A DNA stretch of 17,232 nucleotides from Burkholderiaceae bacterium (GTDB lineage Bacteria; Pseudomonadota; Gammaproteobacteria; Burkholderiales; Burkholderiaceae): positions 1 through 17,232 of the forward strand of contig CANHLB010000013.1 of the NCBI GenBank assembly GCA_947461335.1. Direction: 5' to 3'. The notes under the pieces are model-generated. The model was not told where the DNA came from. It made no database searches and worked only from the letters and a program-made list of their open reading frames with translations. Positions 1 through 7,436 of the stretch are shown here, one piece after another. Position 1 is the first letter of the stretch. The number at the start of each line of letters is the position of its first letter. Position numbers and translations under genes: made by a program.

Positions 1-18
1 AAGAAAGTATTCAAATTC

Positions 19-807
19 ATGAGTGAACGTCTCCCCCACATCTTAGTTTCTAATGATGATGGTTATCTTGCTCCTGGCTTACTGGCTTTGGTCAATGCTG
101 TGCGACCTTTAGGCCGTATCACGGTCATTGCGCCTGAGCAAAACCATAGCGGAGCCTCTAATTCTTTAACTCTGTCTAGGCCGCTCTCGATTCACCGCGT
201 AGCTGGTGGTGAGCGTGATGGATTCTTTTTCATCAACGGTACGCCAACTGACTGTGTACACGTAGCGATGACCGGCTTTCTAGATGAGAAGCCTGATCTT
301 GTCATCTCTGGTATTAACCAAGGTGAGAACATGGGTGAAGATGTCCTGTATTCAGGGACCGTAGCCGCAGCGATCGAAGGAGTGATGTTTGGTGTTCCTG
401 GTATTGCTTTTTCTCAAATTGATCGTGGCTGGAATCGAATTGAGGATGCTGCTAAAGCGGCGCATGATGTGGTAGCACAAATGTTAGTTTCAGCGCTTGC
501 CAGAACTGAAGGTACAGCGACACTACTCAACGTCAATATTCCGAATCGTCCCTATGCAGATCTCTATCGCTGGCGTGTTACGCGACTGGGTAATCGACAT
601 CACTCGCAACCAGTGGTAGTACAAGATAGCCCACGCGGTGACAAGATTTATTGGATTGGTGCTGCAGGAGACGTTAAAGAAGGCTCTGAGGGTACAGATT
701 TTCATGCAATAAATGATGGCTGTATATCTATTACCCCAATGCAGCTAGATTTGAGTCATCATGCTCGTATAGCAGCGATGCGCTCTCATGGTTGGGATCG
801 CGGTTGA
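19..807 (+). CDS. surE: 5'/3'-nucleotidase SurE (survival protein E)
   Basis: This is a metal-dependent phosphatase that acts on nucleoside 5'- and 3'-monophosphates and is linked to stationary-phase survival; it is cytosolic. The N-terminus carries the hallmark motif [10 protein letters not shown] at residues 11-20, with the metal-binding Asp pair D13/D14. The other family metal ligands fit S44 (in [11 protein letters not shown]) and N100 (in [17 protein letters not shown]). The length of 262 residues is normal for the family (about 250). The ATG lies only 18 bases from the window edge. The visible upstream sequence has no strong ribosome binding site, so the promoter and any upstream gene cannot be judged. 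It is the first gene of a run of overlapping genes, and its TGA overlaps the likely TTG start of pcm. Confidence 0.96.
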   Translation: MSERLPHILVSNDDGYLAPGLLALVNAVRPLGRITVIAPEQNHSGASNSLTLSRPLSIHRVAGGERDGFFFINGTPTDCVHVAMTGFLDEKPDLVISGINQGENMGEDVLYSGTVAAAIEGVMFGVPGIAFSQIDRGWNRIEDAAKAAHDVVAQMLVSALARTEGTATLLNVNIPNRPYADLYRWRVTRLGNRHHSQPVVVQDSPRGDKIYWIGAAGDVKEGSEGTDFHAINDGCISITPMQLDLSHHARIAAMRSHGWDRG

Positions 808-1460
808 AGGCTCCGACAGAACGATTCGCTGCCTATCGACAAGCATTAGCAGCTAAAGTACATGCCGGTGGCGTAAAGCATGGCAAGACCTTAGAAGCAA
901 TTGCCACAGTCCCGCGGCATGCATTTATTGATGCTGGATTACATGCGCAAGCCTATGAAGATACTGCGCTTCCCATTGGACAAGAGCAAACCATCTCTAA
1001 GCCATCAGTTGTTGCTCGAATGATTGAGTTACTTCATAAGCCGAGACACAAACTAGGTAAGGTATTGGAGATTGGTACTGGCTGTGGTTATCAGGCAGCG
1101 GTTCTCAGTCTTCTGGCCGACGAGGTCTATTCCATAGAGCGTATACGGTCCTTGCATGATATGGCTAGAGCTAAGCTTCGTCCGTTTCGCATCAATAATT
1201 TACGTCTGATCTATGGTGATGGTATTTTGGGTTTACCCCAAGCAGCCCCTTTTGATGGGATCATCCTTGCTGCTGCTGGTTTGGGAATTCCAGATGCCTT
1301 ATTGGATCAATTGGCCATTGGTGGTCGTTTGGTTGCCCCAGTTGCTAAAAACGAAAAAGAGCAGCAGCTCATTATGGTTGAAAGAATGAGCTCCCAGCGC
1401 TATCAAAGAACTGTACTGGACGAGGTCTTTTTTGTCCCCTTACAATCAGGGGTAGTATGA
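804..1460 (+). CDS. pcm: Protein-L-isoaspartate O-methyltransferase
   Basis: The enzyme uses S-adenosylmethionine to methylate isoaspartyl residues that form in ageing proteins, which starts their repair. The SAM-binding motif [11 protein letters not shown] is at residues 87-97 of the 218-residue product. The typical PCMT stretch [19 protein letters not shown] lies just before it, and the ending FVPLQSGVV matches the family. There is no in-frame ATG near the N-terminus. I chose TTG at 804, which overlaps the surE stop as TTGA and has GGGA at 794-797 six bases upstream. A TTG at 792 would add four residues and cannot be excluded. The function is certain from the motifs, but the exact start is not. 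The 3' end overlaps nlpD through an ATGA at 1457-1460, which suggests translational coupling. Confidence 0.93.
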   Translation: MKAPTERFAAYRQALAAKVHAGGVKHGKTLEAIATVPRHAFIDAGLHAQAYEDTALPIGQEQTISKPSVVARMIELLHKPRHKLGKVLEIGTGCGYQAAVLSLLADEVYSIERIRSLHDMARAKLRPFRINNLRLIYGDGILGLPQAAPFDGIILAAAGLGIPDALLDQLAIGGRLVAPVAKNEKEQQLIMVERMSSQRYQRTVLDEVFFVPLQSGVV

Positions 1461-2239
1461 GACTCATTACAAATTCAATATCGAATATGACCAAAAGCTC
1501 TAATGGCCTTCTGATTGCGCTCATGTCCGCATCCTTGATGCTGACGGTCGGTTGCTCTACGCCCAGAACAAAACCCGCTAGCGTAATTGATCGCAGCGGC
1601 ACTCCTATTGAGACAACTCCTCCTGGCTATTATCGTGTGAAGAAGGGCGATACCTTAGCGCGAATTGCTTTGGATCATGGTCAGGGGCCCCGCGATGTAG
1701 CGCAATGGAATATCGCTGCTAATCCCGGCTTTAATCCCAATGTTATCGAAGTGGGCGACTTAATTTTAATTAAGCCACCAGTGGGCACAAAACCTGTAAG
1801 AACGGCAGAGAAAAAAATATCACCTGAAAAAGCAGATACTCCAGCAGCAGAATCTCCAAAACCAGAAGTGGTTGCAGAGCCGGGTATTCGTTTGTCTTGG
1901 CCTGCAAAAGGTAAAGTCACTGCTGAATTTAGCGAAAGCAATAAAGGGATCGATATCGCTGGTAAGGTTGGCGAGCCTGTGCTTGCAGCCTCTGATGGCA
2001 AAGTGGTTTATGCAGGCAATAGTTTGCGTGGCTACGGTAACTTAGTGATTGTCAAGCATGACAATACTTACCTCACGGCTTATGCACATAACAGCAAGCT
2101 CTTGGTGAAAGAAGGTGATGCTGTTCGTAAAGGGCAAAAGATTGCCGAGATGGGTGATACCGATACTAATTCTGCCAAACTCCATTTTGAATTACGTGTC
2201 AACGGTAAGCCAGTCAATCCAACGCCGTATCTGCAGTAA
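1457..2239 (+). CDS. nlpD: NlpD-like lipoprotein, LysM plus LytM (M23) domains
   Basis: This is an outer-membrane lipoprotein that, in the well-studied homologue, activates periplasmic amidases (AmiC) for septal peptidoglycan splitting. A hydrophobic signal segment at about residues 17-31 ends in the lipobox LTVGC, with lipidated Cys33. A LysM peptidoglycan-binding domain ([14 protein letters not shown] to about 106) follows, then a Pro/Lys/Glu-rich linker (107-143) and an M23 domain (about 145-258). The first zinc-binding His of active M23 enzymes is replaced (NKGIDIAG at 162-169), while YAH and LHFELR persist. This degenerate site is typical of NlpD, so it is probably an activator and not an endopeptidase. 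An internal ATG at 1487 would give a shorter signal peptide. It follows surE-pcm as in the classical surE-pcm-nlpD-rpoS cluster, but no rpoS follows. Confidence 0.93.
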   Translation: MRLITNSISNMTKSSNGLLIALMSASLMLTVGCSTPRTKPASVIDRSGTPIETTPPGYYRVKKGDTLARIALDHGQGPRDVAQWNIAANPGFNPNVIEVGDLILIKPPVGTKPVRTAEKKISPEKADTPAAESPKPEVVAEPGIRLSWPAKGKVTAEFSESNKGIDIAGKVGEPVLAASDGKVVYAGNSLRGYGNLVIVKHDNTYLTAYAHNSKLLVKEGDAVRKGQKIAEMGDTDTNSAKLHFELRVNGKPVNPTPYLQ

Positions 2240-3078
2240 TGGTTCGGCAAGATCGTATGGCCACAGTTCTTGTCTTTGATATCGAAACCATCCCCGATAT
2301 TGCTGGATTACGTCGTCTAGAAGACTATCCAGACTCTATGAGTGATGCCCAAGTTGCTGCTCAGGCAATGGCTGATAGAGCCGCTAAAACAGGTAGCGAA
2401 TTTTTGCCTCTTTATTTGCAGAAGATTATTGCCATTTCTTGTGTGATTCGCAGAAGCACTAAAGAAGGTGCGCCACAAATTAAGGTAGGAACTCTTGGCA
2501 CTCCACAGGATGATGAGAAGGTATTGATTCAGGCCTTCTTTGATTTAATAGAGAAGTACACCCCGCAATTGGTTTCTTGGAATGGCAGTGGGTTTGATCT
2601 ACCGGTTCTGCATTACCGTGCACTGGCTAATCACATTGCTGCACCACGCTATTGGGAAATGGGCGAGAGCCAAGAAGCAGATAGCCGCGACTTCAAGTGG
2701 AACAACTACATCAGCCGTTATCACATGCGCCATCTTGATATGATGGATCTCTTAGCCAAGTTCAATGGCAGGGCAAATGCCCCTTTAGATGGTTTAGCAA
2801 AGCTCTGTGGTTTTCCTGGCAAGATGGGTATGGATGGCAGTCAAGTATGGCCTGCCTATCAAGACGGCAAGATTGATGATATTCGTCGCTATTGTGAAAC
2901 GGATGTGGTGAATACTTATCTCATGTATTGTCGTTTTCAATTACTGCGTGGCGGTTTCTCGTTAGCCGAATACCAAGAAGAGATTGCATTTGTAAAAGCC
3001 TATTTAGAGAAAGAGGCTAAAGAGCCTAATGGAGGCCAGTGGCAAGAATATCTCCAAGGTTTCGCATCTGATGCGTAG
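2239..3078 (+). CDS. PolB-like 3'-5' exonuclease (DnaQ fold)
   Basis: This is a predicted cytosolic 3'-5' exonuclease of the family related to the proofreading domain of PolB-type DNA polymerases, occurring here as a stand-alone protein. The three exonuclease motifs are visible. Exo I is FDIETIPD at 13-20 (D14, E16). Exo II is VSWNGSGFDLPVL at 112-124 (D120). Exo III is RRYCETDVVNTYLMY around 216-230 (Y218, D222). These supply the acidic residues that bind two metal ions. The length of 279 residues fits the family. The ATG at 2239 overlaps the nlpD stop by one base (TAATG). A second ATG at 2257, directly before ATVLVFDIE, is an equally reasonable start because neither has a clear ribosome binding site. 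The biological substrate is not known to me and a role in DNA repair is only an inference. Confidence 0.88.
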   Translation: MVRQDRMATVLVFDIETIPDIAGLRRLEDYPDSMSDAQVAAQAMADRAAKTGSEFLPLYLQKIIAISCVIRRSTKEGAPQIKVGTLGTPQDDEKVLIQAFFDLIEKYTPQLVSWNGSGFDLPVLHYRALANHIAAPRYWEMGESQEADSRDFKWNNYISRYHMRHLDMMDLLAKFNGRANAPLDGLAKLCGFPGKMGMDGSQVWPAYQDGKIDDIRRYCETDVVNTYLMYCRFQLLRGGFSLAEYQEEIAFVKAYLEKEAKEPNGGQWQEYLQGFASDA

Positions 3079-4507
3079 AGGTGATAAGCCAGTCAATATT
3101 GAAGTGACTGAGCCAGTAAAAGTTGAAGCTCTCGATTTAGATGCCCAAGGCATCGCCCGTTTAGCACCCAACGAAGAAGAGCTTGCCCAAGGACAAAGCG
3201 GTAAAGTGATTTTCATCAAGGGTGCACTGCCTACCGAGTTAGTGACTTACACCATTACTAGCGATAAAGCCCGTTTTAGCAAAGCCAAAGTACGCGATAT
3301 CCTCAAGCCCGCCGTATTTAGAGCGGAGCCGAAGTGCGCAGTCTTTGGCGTTTGCGGTGGCTGCACCATGCAACATCTCGATTTTCGTGCACAAATTGCG
3401 ATGAAGCAACGGGTGCTCGAAGATGATTTACAACATATTGCTAAGACACAACCAGAAGAAATATTGCGTCCTATGGGTGGCCCCGTATGGGAGTACCGTC
3501 AGCGTGCGCGCCTAAGTGTAGTAAACCGCTCAATTAAAAAAGGGACAGTACTCATTGGTTTTCATGAGGGCAAGAGTGGCTATGTAGCAGACATGCTTGC
3601 CTGCGAGATTTTGCCAAAGCATGTCTCTGATCTATTGCCGCAGATGCGTAAATTGGTGATGGGTTTATCGATCGTGGATCGTATGCCGCAAATTGAAATC
3701 GCAATTGGAGAACCGGAAGACCCCAATTCTGATGACCCTAAGAAAAATAAACCTGTCACTGCGCTAGTATTTCGCAATCTATTGCCCTTAAGCTCTGCGG
3801 ATGAAGATTTGCTACGAGCATTTGCAGATTTACATCAGGTCTGGATATGGCTACAACCCAAAGGTATAGAGACCGTAGCCCCGTTTTATCCAGAGACTGG
3901 CATGCTTTGCTACCGCCTGCCCGAATTTGAAATAGAGATGCCATTTAGGCCGGCAGACTTTACCCAAGTCAACCACATGATGAATCGTGCCCTAGTGAGT
4001 AGGGCGATTCGTTTGCTAGAGGTGAAGGTAAGCGACCGTGTGCTAGATCTCTTTTGTGGCCTTGGTAATTTCACCTTACCACTCGCCAGAAAAGCAAAAC
4101 ACGTATTGGGCATTGAGGGCCTAGAAACCTTAACAAATCGTGCAAAAGAAAATGCAGTGCATAACGGGCTGGTAGATAAAGTCAATTTCATGAAAAGTGA
4201 TTTATTTGAAGTCACTACAGAAACGATTGCCTCTTGGGGTAAAGCAGAGCGTTGGCTGATGGATCCGCCGCGTGAAGGTGCAATGGAAATCTGCAAAGCA
4301 CTTGCAGAACTACATACTCAGAAAAGTGATTTACTTCCACAGCGCATTGTGTATGTCTCCTGCAATCCCAAAACATTATCCAGAGATGTAGAAATCTTAT
4401 GTCGTCATGCCGGCTATACGCTCAGTAGTGCAGGGATTGTCAATATGTTCCCGCATACCTCTCATGTGGAATCAATGGCCGTCTTTGATCGACAAAAAGT
4501 CCTTTAA
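3071..4507 (+). CDS. rlmD: 23S rRNA (uracil-1939-C5)-methyltransferase RlmD
   Basis: The enzyme methylates U1939 of 23S rRNA using SAM and carries a [4Fe-4S] cluster. In the 478-residue product a TRAM-like RNA-binding domain occupies about residues 9-75. The cluster cysteines fit C89, C95 and C98 (CAVFGVCGGC) and C178 (ACEILPKH). The SAM motif is VLDLFCGLGNFTLPLA at about 324-339, the substrate loop is DPPREGAMEICKAL at about 398, and the catalytic Cys431 sits in VYVSCNPKTLSRD. It is somewhat longer than the E. coli protein (433) and has a charged insert around 214-228 (EPEDPNSDDPKKNK). I chose ATG 3071, which overlaps the exonuclease stop by 8 bases. An ATG at 3029 would give 14 further residues with no family character. 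RumA is the older name; RlmC is excluded by length and context. Confidence 0.93.
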   Translation: MRRGDKPVNIEVTEPVKVEALDLDAQGIARLAPNEEELAQGQSGKVIFIKGALPTELVTYTITSDKARFSKAKVRDILKPAVFRAEPKCAVFGVCGGCTMQHLDFRAQIAMKQRVLEDDLQHIAKTQPEEILRPMGGPVWEYRQRARLSVVNRSIKKGTVLIGFHEGKSGYVADMLACEILPKHVSDLLPQMRKLVMGLSIVDRMPQIEIAIGEPEDPNSDDPKKNKPVTALVFRNLLPLSSADEDLLRAFADLHQVWIWLQPKGIETVAPFYPETGMLCYRLPEFEIEMPFRPADFTQVNHMMNRALVSRAIRLLEVKVSDRVLDLFCGLGNFTLPLARKAKHVLGIEGLETLTNRAKENAVHNGLVDKVNFMKSDLFEVTTETIASWGKAERWLMDPPREGAMEICKALAELHTQKSDLLPQRIVYVSCNPKTLSRDVEILCRHAGYTLSSAGIVNMFPHTSHVESMAVFDRQKVL

Positions 4508-4520
4508 ATCCCTGATTTAG

Positions 4521-4544
4521 TGCATCACGCATTTATGCGGTGCA
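4521..4544. repeat. Imperfect hairpin after rlmD
   Basis: TGCA and CGCAT are answered by ATGCG and TGCA around a TT loop, with a small internal mismatch. It lies 14 bases after the rlmD stop. There is no T-run behind it, so it is not a convincing intrinsic terminator, but it could protect or pause the rlmD transcript end. Nothing else in 4508-4636 looks like a gene, and no tRNA fold is apparent. Confidence 0.3.
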
Positions 4545-4636
4545 ATAGACTGATCCACTTGTCTTATAGAAGAGTAGATTGAAGGTGTGCAGTTGAGGTA
4601 TATCTGCTAACCATTTCATCAAGCACAGGGAATGTC

Positions 4637-4717
4637 ATGAAAGCCTCGGATAGTTTTGTAATCATATTAATTTTGATTGCACTGTCTTATGCGATAAGCA
4701 TGTTTGTAGCTAACTAA
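4637..4717 (+). CDS. Possible 26-residue hydrophobic membrane peptide
   Basis: An ATG at 4637 opens a 26-codon frame ending in TAA, preceded by AGGGA at 4627-4631 with a five-base gap, a good ribosome binding site. The product starts MKASDS and continues with one uninterrupted hydrophobic segment (about residues 7-25) containing FVIILILIALSYAISMFVA, long enough for a single membrane span. The pattern of a short charged start, one transmembrane helix and almost no tail is common among bacterial small membrane proteins. It sits between convergent genes and is followed by the - strand terminator of the BI-1 gene. I recognise no family. Chance cannot be excluded at this length, and the upstream promoter match is weak. 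Confidence 0.4.
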   Translation: MKASDSFVIILILIALSYAISMFVAN

Positions 4718-4747
4718 ACGTTTAGCAACAAAAGAGAACAGAGAGTT

Positions 4748-4773
4748 AAGAAAAAGGCGCCCGCAGGCGCCTT
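4748..4773 (-). terminator. Rho-independent terminator of the BI-1 family gene
   Basis: AAGGCGCC at 4754-4761 pairs perfectly with GGCGCCTT at 4766-4773 around a four-base CGCA loop. Read on the - strand, the GC-rich 8-bp stem is followed by TTTCTT directly after its own TT end. It lies 34 bases past the stop of the - strand membrane protein gene. On + there is no T-run after the stem, so it works best for the - strand. Confidence 0.82.
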
Positions 4774-4807
4774 AAGAGGACAGCACACTAAAAGTTCTTA
4801 AACTTTA

Positions 4808-5509
4808 TTAATCCTTATTGCCACCAACAATACCTAACAGTGCAAGTAAATTGGTAAATACGTTGTATACATCTAAGTAGATAGCCAGAGTAGCCATGAT
4901 GTAGTTAGTCTCACCGCCATTGATGACGCGTTGTACATCAACCAAGATAAAGGCAGAGAAGATGGCGATGGCTAGAACCATCACAGTCAGCATCAACGCA
5001 GGTAACTGCAACCAGATGTTTGCCAGTGAGGCTACGATCAAGAGCAGCACACCAACCATGAGCCATTTGCCCATTCCCGAAAAATCACTTTTGCTTACAG
5101 TAGCAATGGTTGCCATCGTAGCGAAGATCGCTGCCGTGCCACCAAAAGACAGCATGATGAGAGTTGCACCGTTACTGTAGCTATTGAGAGTAAAGCCAAT
5201 CAAGCGGGACATCATGATGCCCATGAAGAAGGTAAAGCCCAGCAAAAGTAGAACGCCTATACCGGTGTCTTTATTCTTTTCAATTGCCCAGAAGAAACCA
5301 AAGGCAACTGCCATGAAGACGATGAAACCAATGAATGGACTTTCAGCAAATAAGCTAAAACCCATCGCAACCCCGAGCCAGGCACCAATCACAGTAGGAA
5401 CCATGGAGAGCGCCAAAAGGGCATAGGTATTACGCAGCACGCGGTTGCGTACCTGAACATTGCTAATTGAGCCGGTTTGGCCAAAGCCGTAAGAGTTAAG
5501 ATCACTCAT
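4808..5509 (-). CDS. Bax inhibitor-1 / YccA-like inner membrane protein
   Basis: This is a multi-spanning inner membrane protein of the BI-1 (UPF0005) family, related to YccA/YbhL of E. coli. The 233 residues contain about seven hydrophobic segments and end with the family signature DVQRVINGGETNYIMAT followed by LAIYLDVYNVFTNLL. In E. coli YccA is a slow substrate of the FtsH protease and associates with HflKC, whose genes lie 9 kb to the right here. A calcium- or ion-leak function known for some members is not proven for this one. The start is ATG at 5509 because AAGGAG stands five bases upstream. A longer in-frame ATG at 5575 would add 22 residues without family character and lie on the candidate promoter. 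It is a single-gene unit, divergent from ndk, with its own terminator. Confidence 0.92.
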   Translation of the reverse strand: MSDLNSYGFGQTGSISNVQVRNRVLRNTYALLALSMVPTVIGAWLGVAMGFSLFAESPFIGFIVFMAVAFGFFWAIEKNKDTGIGVLLLLGFTFFMGIMMSRLIGFTLNSYSNGATLIMLSFGGTAAIFATMATIATVSKSDFSGMGKWLMVGVLLLIVASLANIWLQLPALMLTVMVLAIAIFSAFILVDVQRVINGGETNYIMATLAIYLDVYNVFTNLLALLGIVGGNKD

Positions 5510-5514
5510 ATTGA

Positions 5515-5520
5515 CTCCTT
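5515..5520 (-). promoter_or_regulatory. Ribosome binding site deciding the BI-1 gene start
   Basis: On the - strand AAGGAG precedes ATG (5507-5509) by five bases. It is the strongest such site on this strand here and fixes the start at MSDLNSYGFG, in place of the longer open frame. Confidence 0.85.
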
Positions 5521-5564
5521 CTTTAATAGTTATTACATGAGCCCACGAAGGGCTGTTGATAGTA

Positions 5565-5591
5565 AGTATAGACAAAACAGCAAAATTTCAA
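5565..5591 (-). promoter_or_regulatory. Candidate sigma-70 promoter for the BI-1 gene
   Basis: On the - strand TTGAAA (complement of 5586-5591) and TATACT (complement of 5565-5570) resemble -35 and -10 boxes. The spacer is 15 bases, shorter than the ideal 17. The implied leader would hold a small hairpin (AGCCC/GGGCT at 5540-5554). Plausible but based on consensus matching only. Confidence 0.45.
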
Positions 5592-5646
5592 GTCCCTTGA
5601 TAAAAGACCTACAAATTAAAGGCTTATGCCCTGTAAATTCAATGGC

Positions 5647-5670
5647 TTAGCCCTACTTGCATAGGGGTAA
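5647..5670. promoter_or_regulatory. Nine-base dyad upstream of ndk, possible operator
   Basis: TTAGCCCTA (5647-5655) and TAGGGGTAA (5662-5670) form an inverted repeat with eight of nine pairs matched around a six-base centre. The right arm covers exactly where a -35 box would lie relative to the TATAAT at 5687, and no consensus -35 is present. This layout fits a regulator-binding site, but it could equally be a chance hairpin. Confidence 0.35.
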
Positions 5671-5686
5671 ATACGGTCAGGCAATG

Positions 5687-5692
5687 TATAAT
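5687..5692 (+). promoter_or_regulatory. Candidate -10 box for ndk and the downstream cluster
   Basis: A perfect TATAAT lies 77 bases before the ndk ATG. The -35 position (around 5664-5669) reads GGGGTA, far from consensus, so the promoter would be weak unless assisted. It is the only clear promoter element upstream of the long + strand cluster. Confidence 0.5.
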
Positions 5693-5769
5693 TCGGGGGT
5701 CGTTGGAGTAGGGTGGCTCATTTAACCCTCCCCAACCAAATATCTTTGAATTCACTATTGGAGTATTGC

Positions 5770-6195
5770 ATGGCAATTGAACGCACCCTTTCTATTATCA
5801 AACCTGATGCTGTCGCTAAAAACGTCATCGGCAAAATCTATGACCGTTTTGAATCCGCTGGTTTGAAGATCGTTGCTTCCAGAATGGCCCACCTTTCACA
5901 AGTTGAAGCTGAGCAGTTTTATGGTGTTCACAAAGACCGTCCTTTCTTCAAAGATTTAGTGAAATTCATGATTTCTGGCCCAGTAATGATTCAAGTATTG
6001 CAAGGCGAAGGCGCAATTGCGAAGAACCGTGATTTGATGGGCGCTACAGATCCTAAGAAGGCAGACAAAGGCACCATCCGTGCTGACTTTGCTGACAGTA
6101 TTGATGCAAATGCTGTGCATGGTTCTGATGCTCCTGAAACTGCTGCCGTGGAAGTTGCTTTTTTCTTCCCGGGCATGAATGTTTTCAATCGTTAA
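5770..6195 (+). CDS. ndk: Nucleoside diphosphate kinase
   Basis: The enzyme transfers the gamma phosphate between nucleoside tri- and diphosphates and balances NTP and dNTP pools. The 141-residue product starts [15 protein letters not shown], with the conserved Lys11. The active-site His117, phosphorylated during the ping-pong reaction, sits in [12 protein letters not shown]. The ending [13 protein letters not shown] is canonical for the family. I placed the start at 5770 because GGAG stands at 5760-5763 and family proteins start here. An in-frame ATG at 5713 would add 19 residues with no homology. ndk followed by rlmN is the standard order in related betaproteobacteria. Confidence 0.97.
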   Translation: MAIERTLSIIKPDAVAKNVIGKIYDRFESAGLKIVASRMAHLSQVEAEQFYGVHKDRPFFKDLVKFMISGPVMIQVLQGEGAIAKNRDLMGATDPKKADKGTIRADFADSIDANAVHGSDAPETAAVEVAFFFPGMNVFNR

Positions 6196-6201
6196 TCAGC
6201 A

Positions 6202-6219
6202 ACTTATTTATTTATAAGT
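6202..6219 (+). repeat. AT-rich hairpin between ndk and rlmN
   Basis: ACTTAT (6202-6207) pairs with ATAAGT (6214-6219) around a six-base loop. The right arm touches the weak ribosome binding region of rlmN (AGG at 6220-6222). The stem is AT-rich and so weak; a thermosensitive or masking role is only a thought. Confidence 0.25.
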
Positions 6220-6226
6220 AGGCGCA

Positions 6227-7423
6227 TTGACCTCCCCGCGCGTAAATCTCTTAGATTTTGACGCTGACCAAATGGCGGCGTATGTCGCGGGGTTGAATGA
6301 AAAGCCCTTTAGGGCCAAGCAGCTCATGCAATGGATACACCAGCGTGGCGTATCTGATATTAATGATATGAGTGATTTAGCAAAAAGCTTCAGGGCGACC
6401 TTGCTAGATAAAGCAGAAGTACTTTCTTTGCCGATTATTAAAGACGAGCACGCCTCAGACGGTACCCGCAAGTGGTTGCTGGACGTGGGTGCTGGCAATG
6501 CCGTCGAGTCTGTTTTTATTCCTGAAGATGATCGTGGCACTTTGTGTATCTCCTCCCAAGCGGGGTGCGCAGTCAACTGCCGTTTTTGCTCCACAGGACG
6601 TCAAGGATTCTCACGCAATCTCGCCTCCGGTGAAATCATCGGGCAACTGTGGTTTGCAGAGCATCTCTTGCGCAGTGATCCAGAAGCGATTCGCAGAATT
6701 GAAAAATATCCAACTCCAGGCTGGGAACACACAGGTCGAGTGGTCTCCAATGTAGTGATGATGGGTATGGGTGAACCATTACTCAACTATGACAATGTGG
6801 TGTCTGCTTTGCGTTTAATGCTTGACGATAGAGCTTATGGTTTATCACGTCGTCGTGTTACTGTTTCTACATCTGGTGTTGTACCTATGATCGATCGCTT
6901 GGCGCAAGATTGCCCAGTAGCGCTAGCAGTTTCTTTGCATGCGCCAAATGACGCATTGCGCGATCAATTAGTACCACTGAATCAAAAATATCCCTTACGT
7001 GAATTACTCGCTGCATGTGAGCGTTACTTGCCATTTGCACCGAGGGATTTCTTGACCTTTGAATACTGCATGCTCGATGGTGTCAATGACTCAGATATTC
7101 AGGCAAAAGAACTAGTGCGTTTGCTTAGGAATATAAAGTGCAAAATCAACCTCATTCCATTTAATCCATTTCCAGAATCAGGCTTAAAGCGCTCATCAGA
7201 CCAGCGTATCCATGCTTTTGCGAGCGTTCTTTTAGATGCAGGCATGGTAGCTACGGTGCGCAAGACCCGCGGTGATGATATTGCTGCAGCATGCGGACAG
7301 TTGGCAGGGGATGTTGTAGATCGCACCCGCGTTCGTGAACGTGATGTCCATAGTGCCGAGATTGAAATTACTGAAGTCGAATCTAATGAGCAGCCAATAG
7401 AGTGGCTGAAAAAGTTAAATTAA
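6227..7423 (+). CDS. rlmN: Dual-specificity RNA methyltransferase RlmN
   Basis: This radical-SAM enzyme methylates C2 of A2503 in 23S rRNA and of A37 in some tRNAs. The [4Fe-4S] cluster motif CxxxCxxC is C114-C118-C121 (CAVNCRFC). The two cysteines of the ping-pong mechanism fit C107 ([11 protein letters not shown]) and C356 (AAACGQLAG). [14 protein letters not shown] and [15 protein letters not shown] are family signatures. The length of 398 residues is typical. The start is TTG at 6227, giving [12 protein letters not shown], which fits relatives; no ATG is available before the conserved NLLDFD. It begins 31 bases after ndk, so it is probably co-transcribed. ispG follows 13 bases later, without the pilF/rodZ genes commonly found in between in relatives. 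Confidence 0.96.
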   Translation: MTSPRVNLLDFDADQMAAYVAGLNEKPFRAKQLMQWIHQRGVSDINDMSDLAKSFRATLLDKAEVLSLPIIKDEHASDGTRKWLLDVGAGNAVESVFIPEDDRGTLCISSQAGCAVNCRFCSTGRQGFSRNLASGEIIGQLWFAEHLLRSDPEAIRRIEKYPTPGWEHTGRVVSNVVMMGMGEPLLNYDNVVSALRLMLDDRAYGLSRRRVTVSTSGVVPMIDRLAQDCPVALAVSLHAPNDALRDQLVPLNQKYPLRELLAACERYLPFAPRDFLTFEYCMLDGVNDSDIQAKELVRLLRNIKCKINLIPFNPFPESGLKRSSDQRIHAFASVLLDAGMVATVRKTRGDDIAAACGQLAGDVVDRTRVRERDVHSAEIEITEVESNEQPIEWLKKLN

Positions 7424-7436
7424 ATATAAGATCCAT

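Noticed and set aside
1372..1602. Open frames on - across pcm/nlpD and similar ones elsewhere
   Set aside because: They lie opposite well-supported genes, have no family features and no spacing that fits an operon.
3029..3070. RlmD start at ATG 3029
   Set aside because: It would overlap the exonuclease gene by 50 bases and add residues unlike the family; ATG 3071 is closer to the conserved start.
4521..4544. Intrinsic terminator for rlmD
   Set aside because: The stem is interrupted and no T-run follows, so I list it only as a hairpin.
4920..5426. Open frames on + opposite the BI-1 family gene
   Set aside because: They are Met/Lys/Thr-rich shadows of the membrane protein codons, without ribosome binding sites.
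5511..5575. Longer BI-1 family protein starting at ATG 5575 on -
   Set aside because: The added 22 residues have no family character, lie on the candidate promoter, and the AAGGAG site clearly serves the ATG at 5509.
5713..5769. Longer ndk product starting at 5713
   Set aside because: The 19 added residues are not found in the family, and GGAG stands just before the ATG at 5770.
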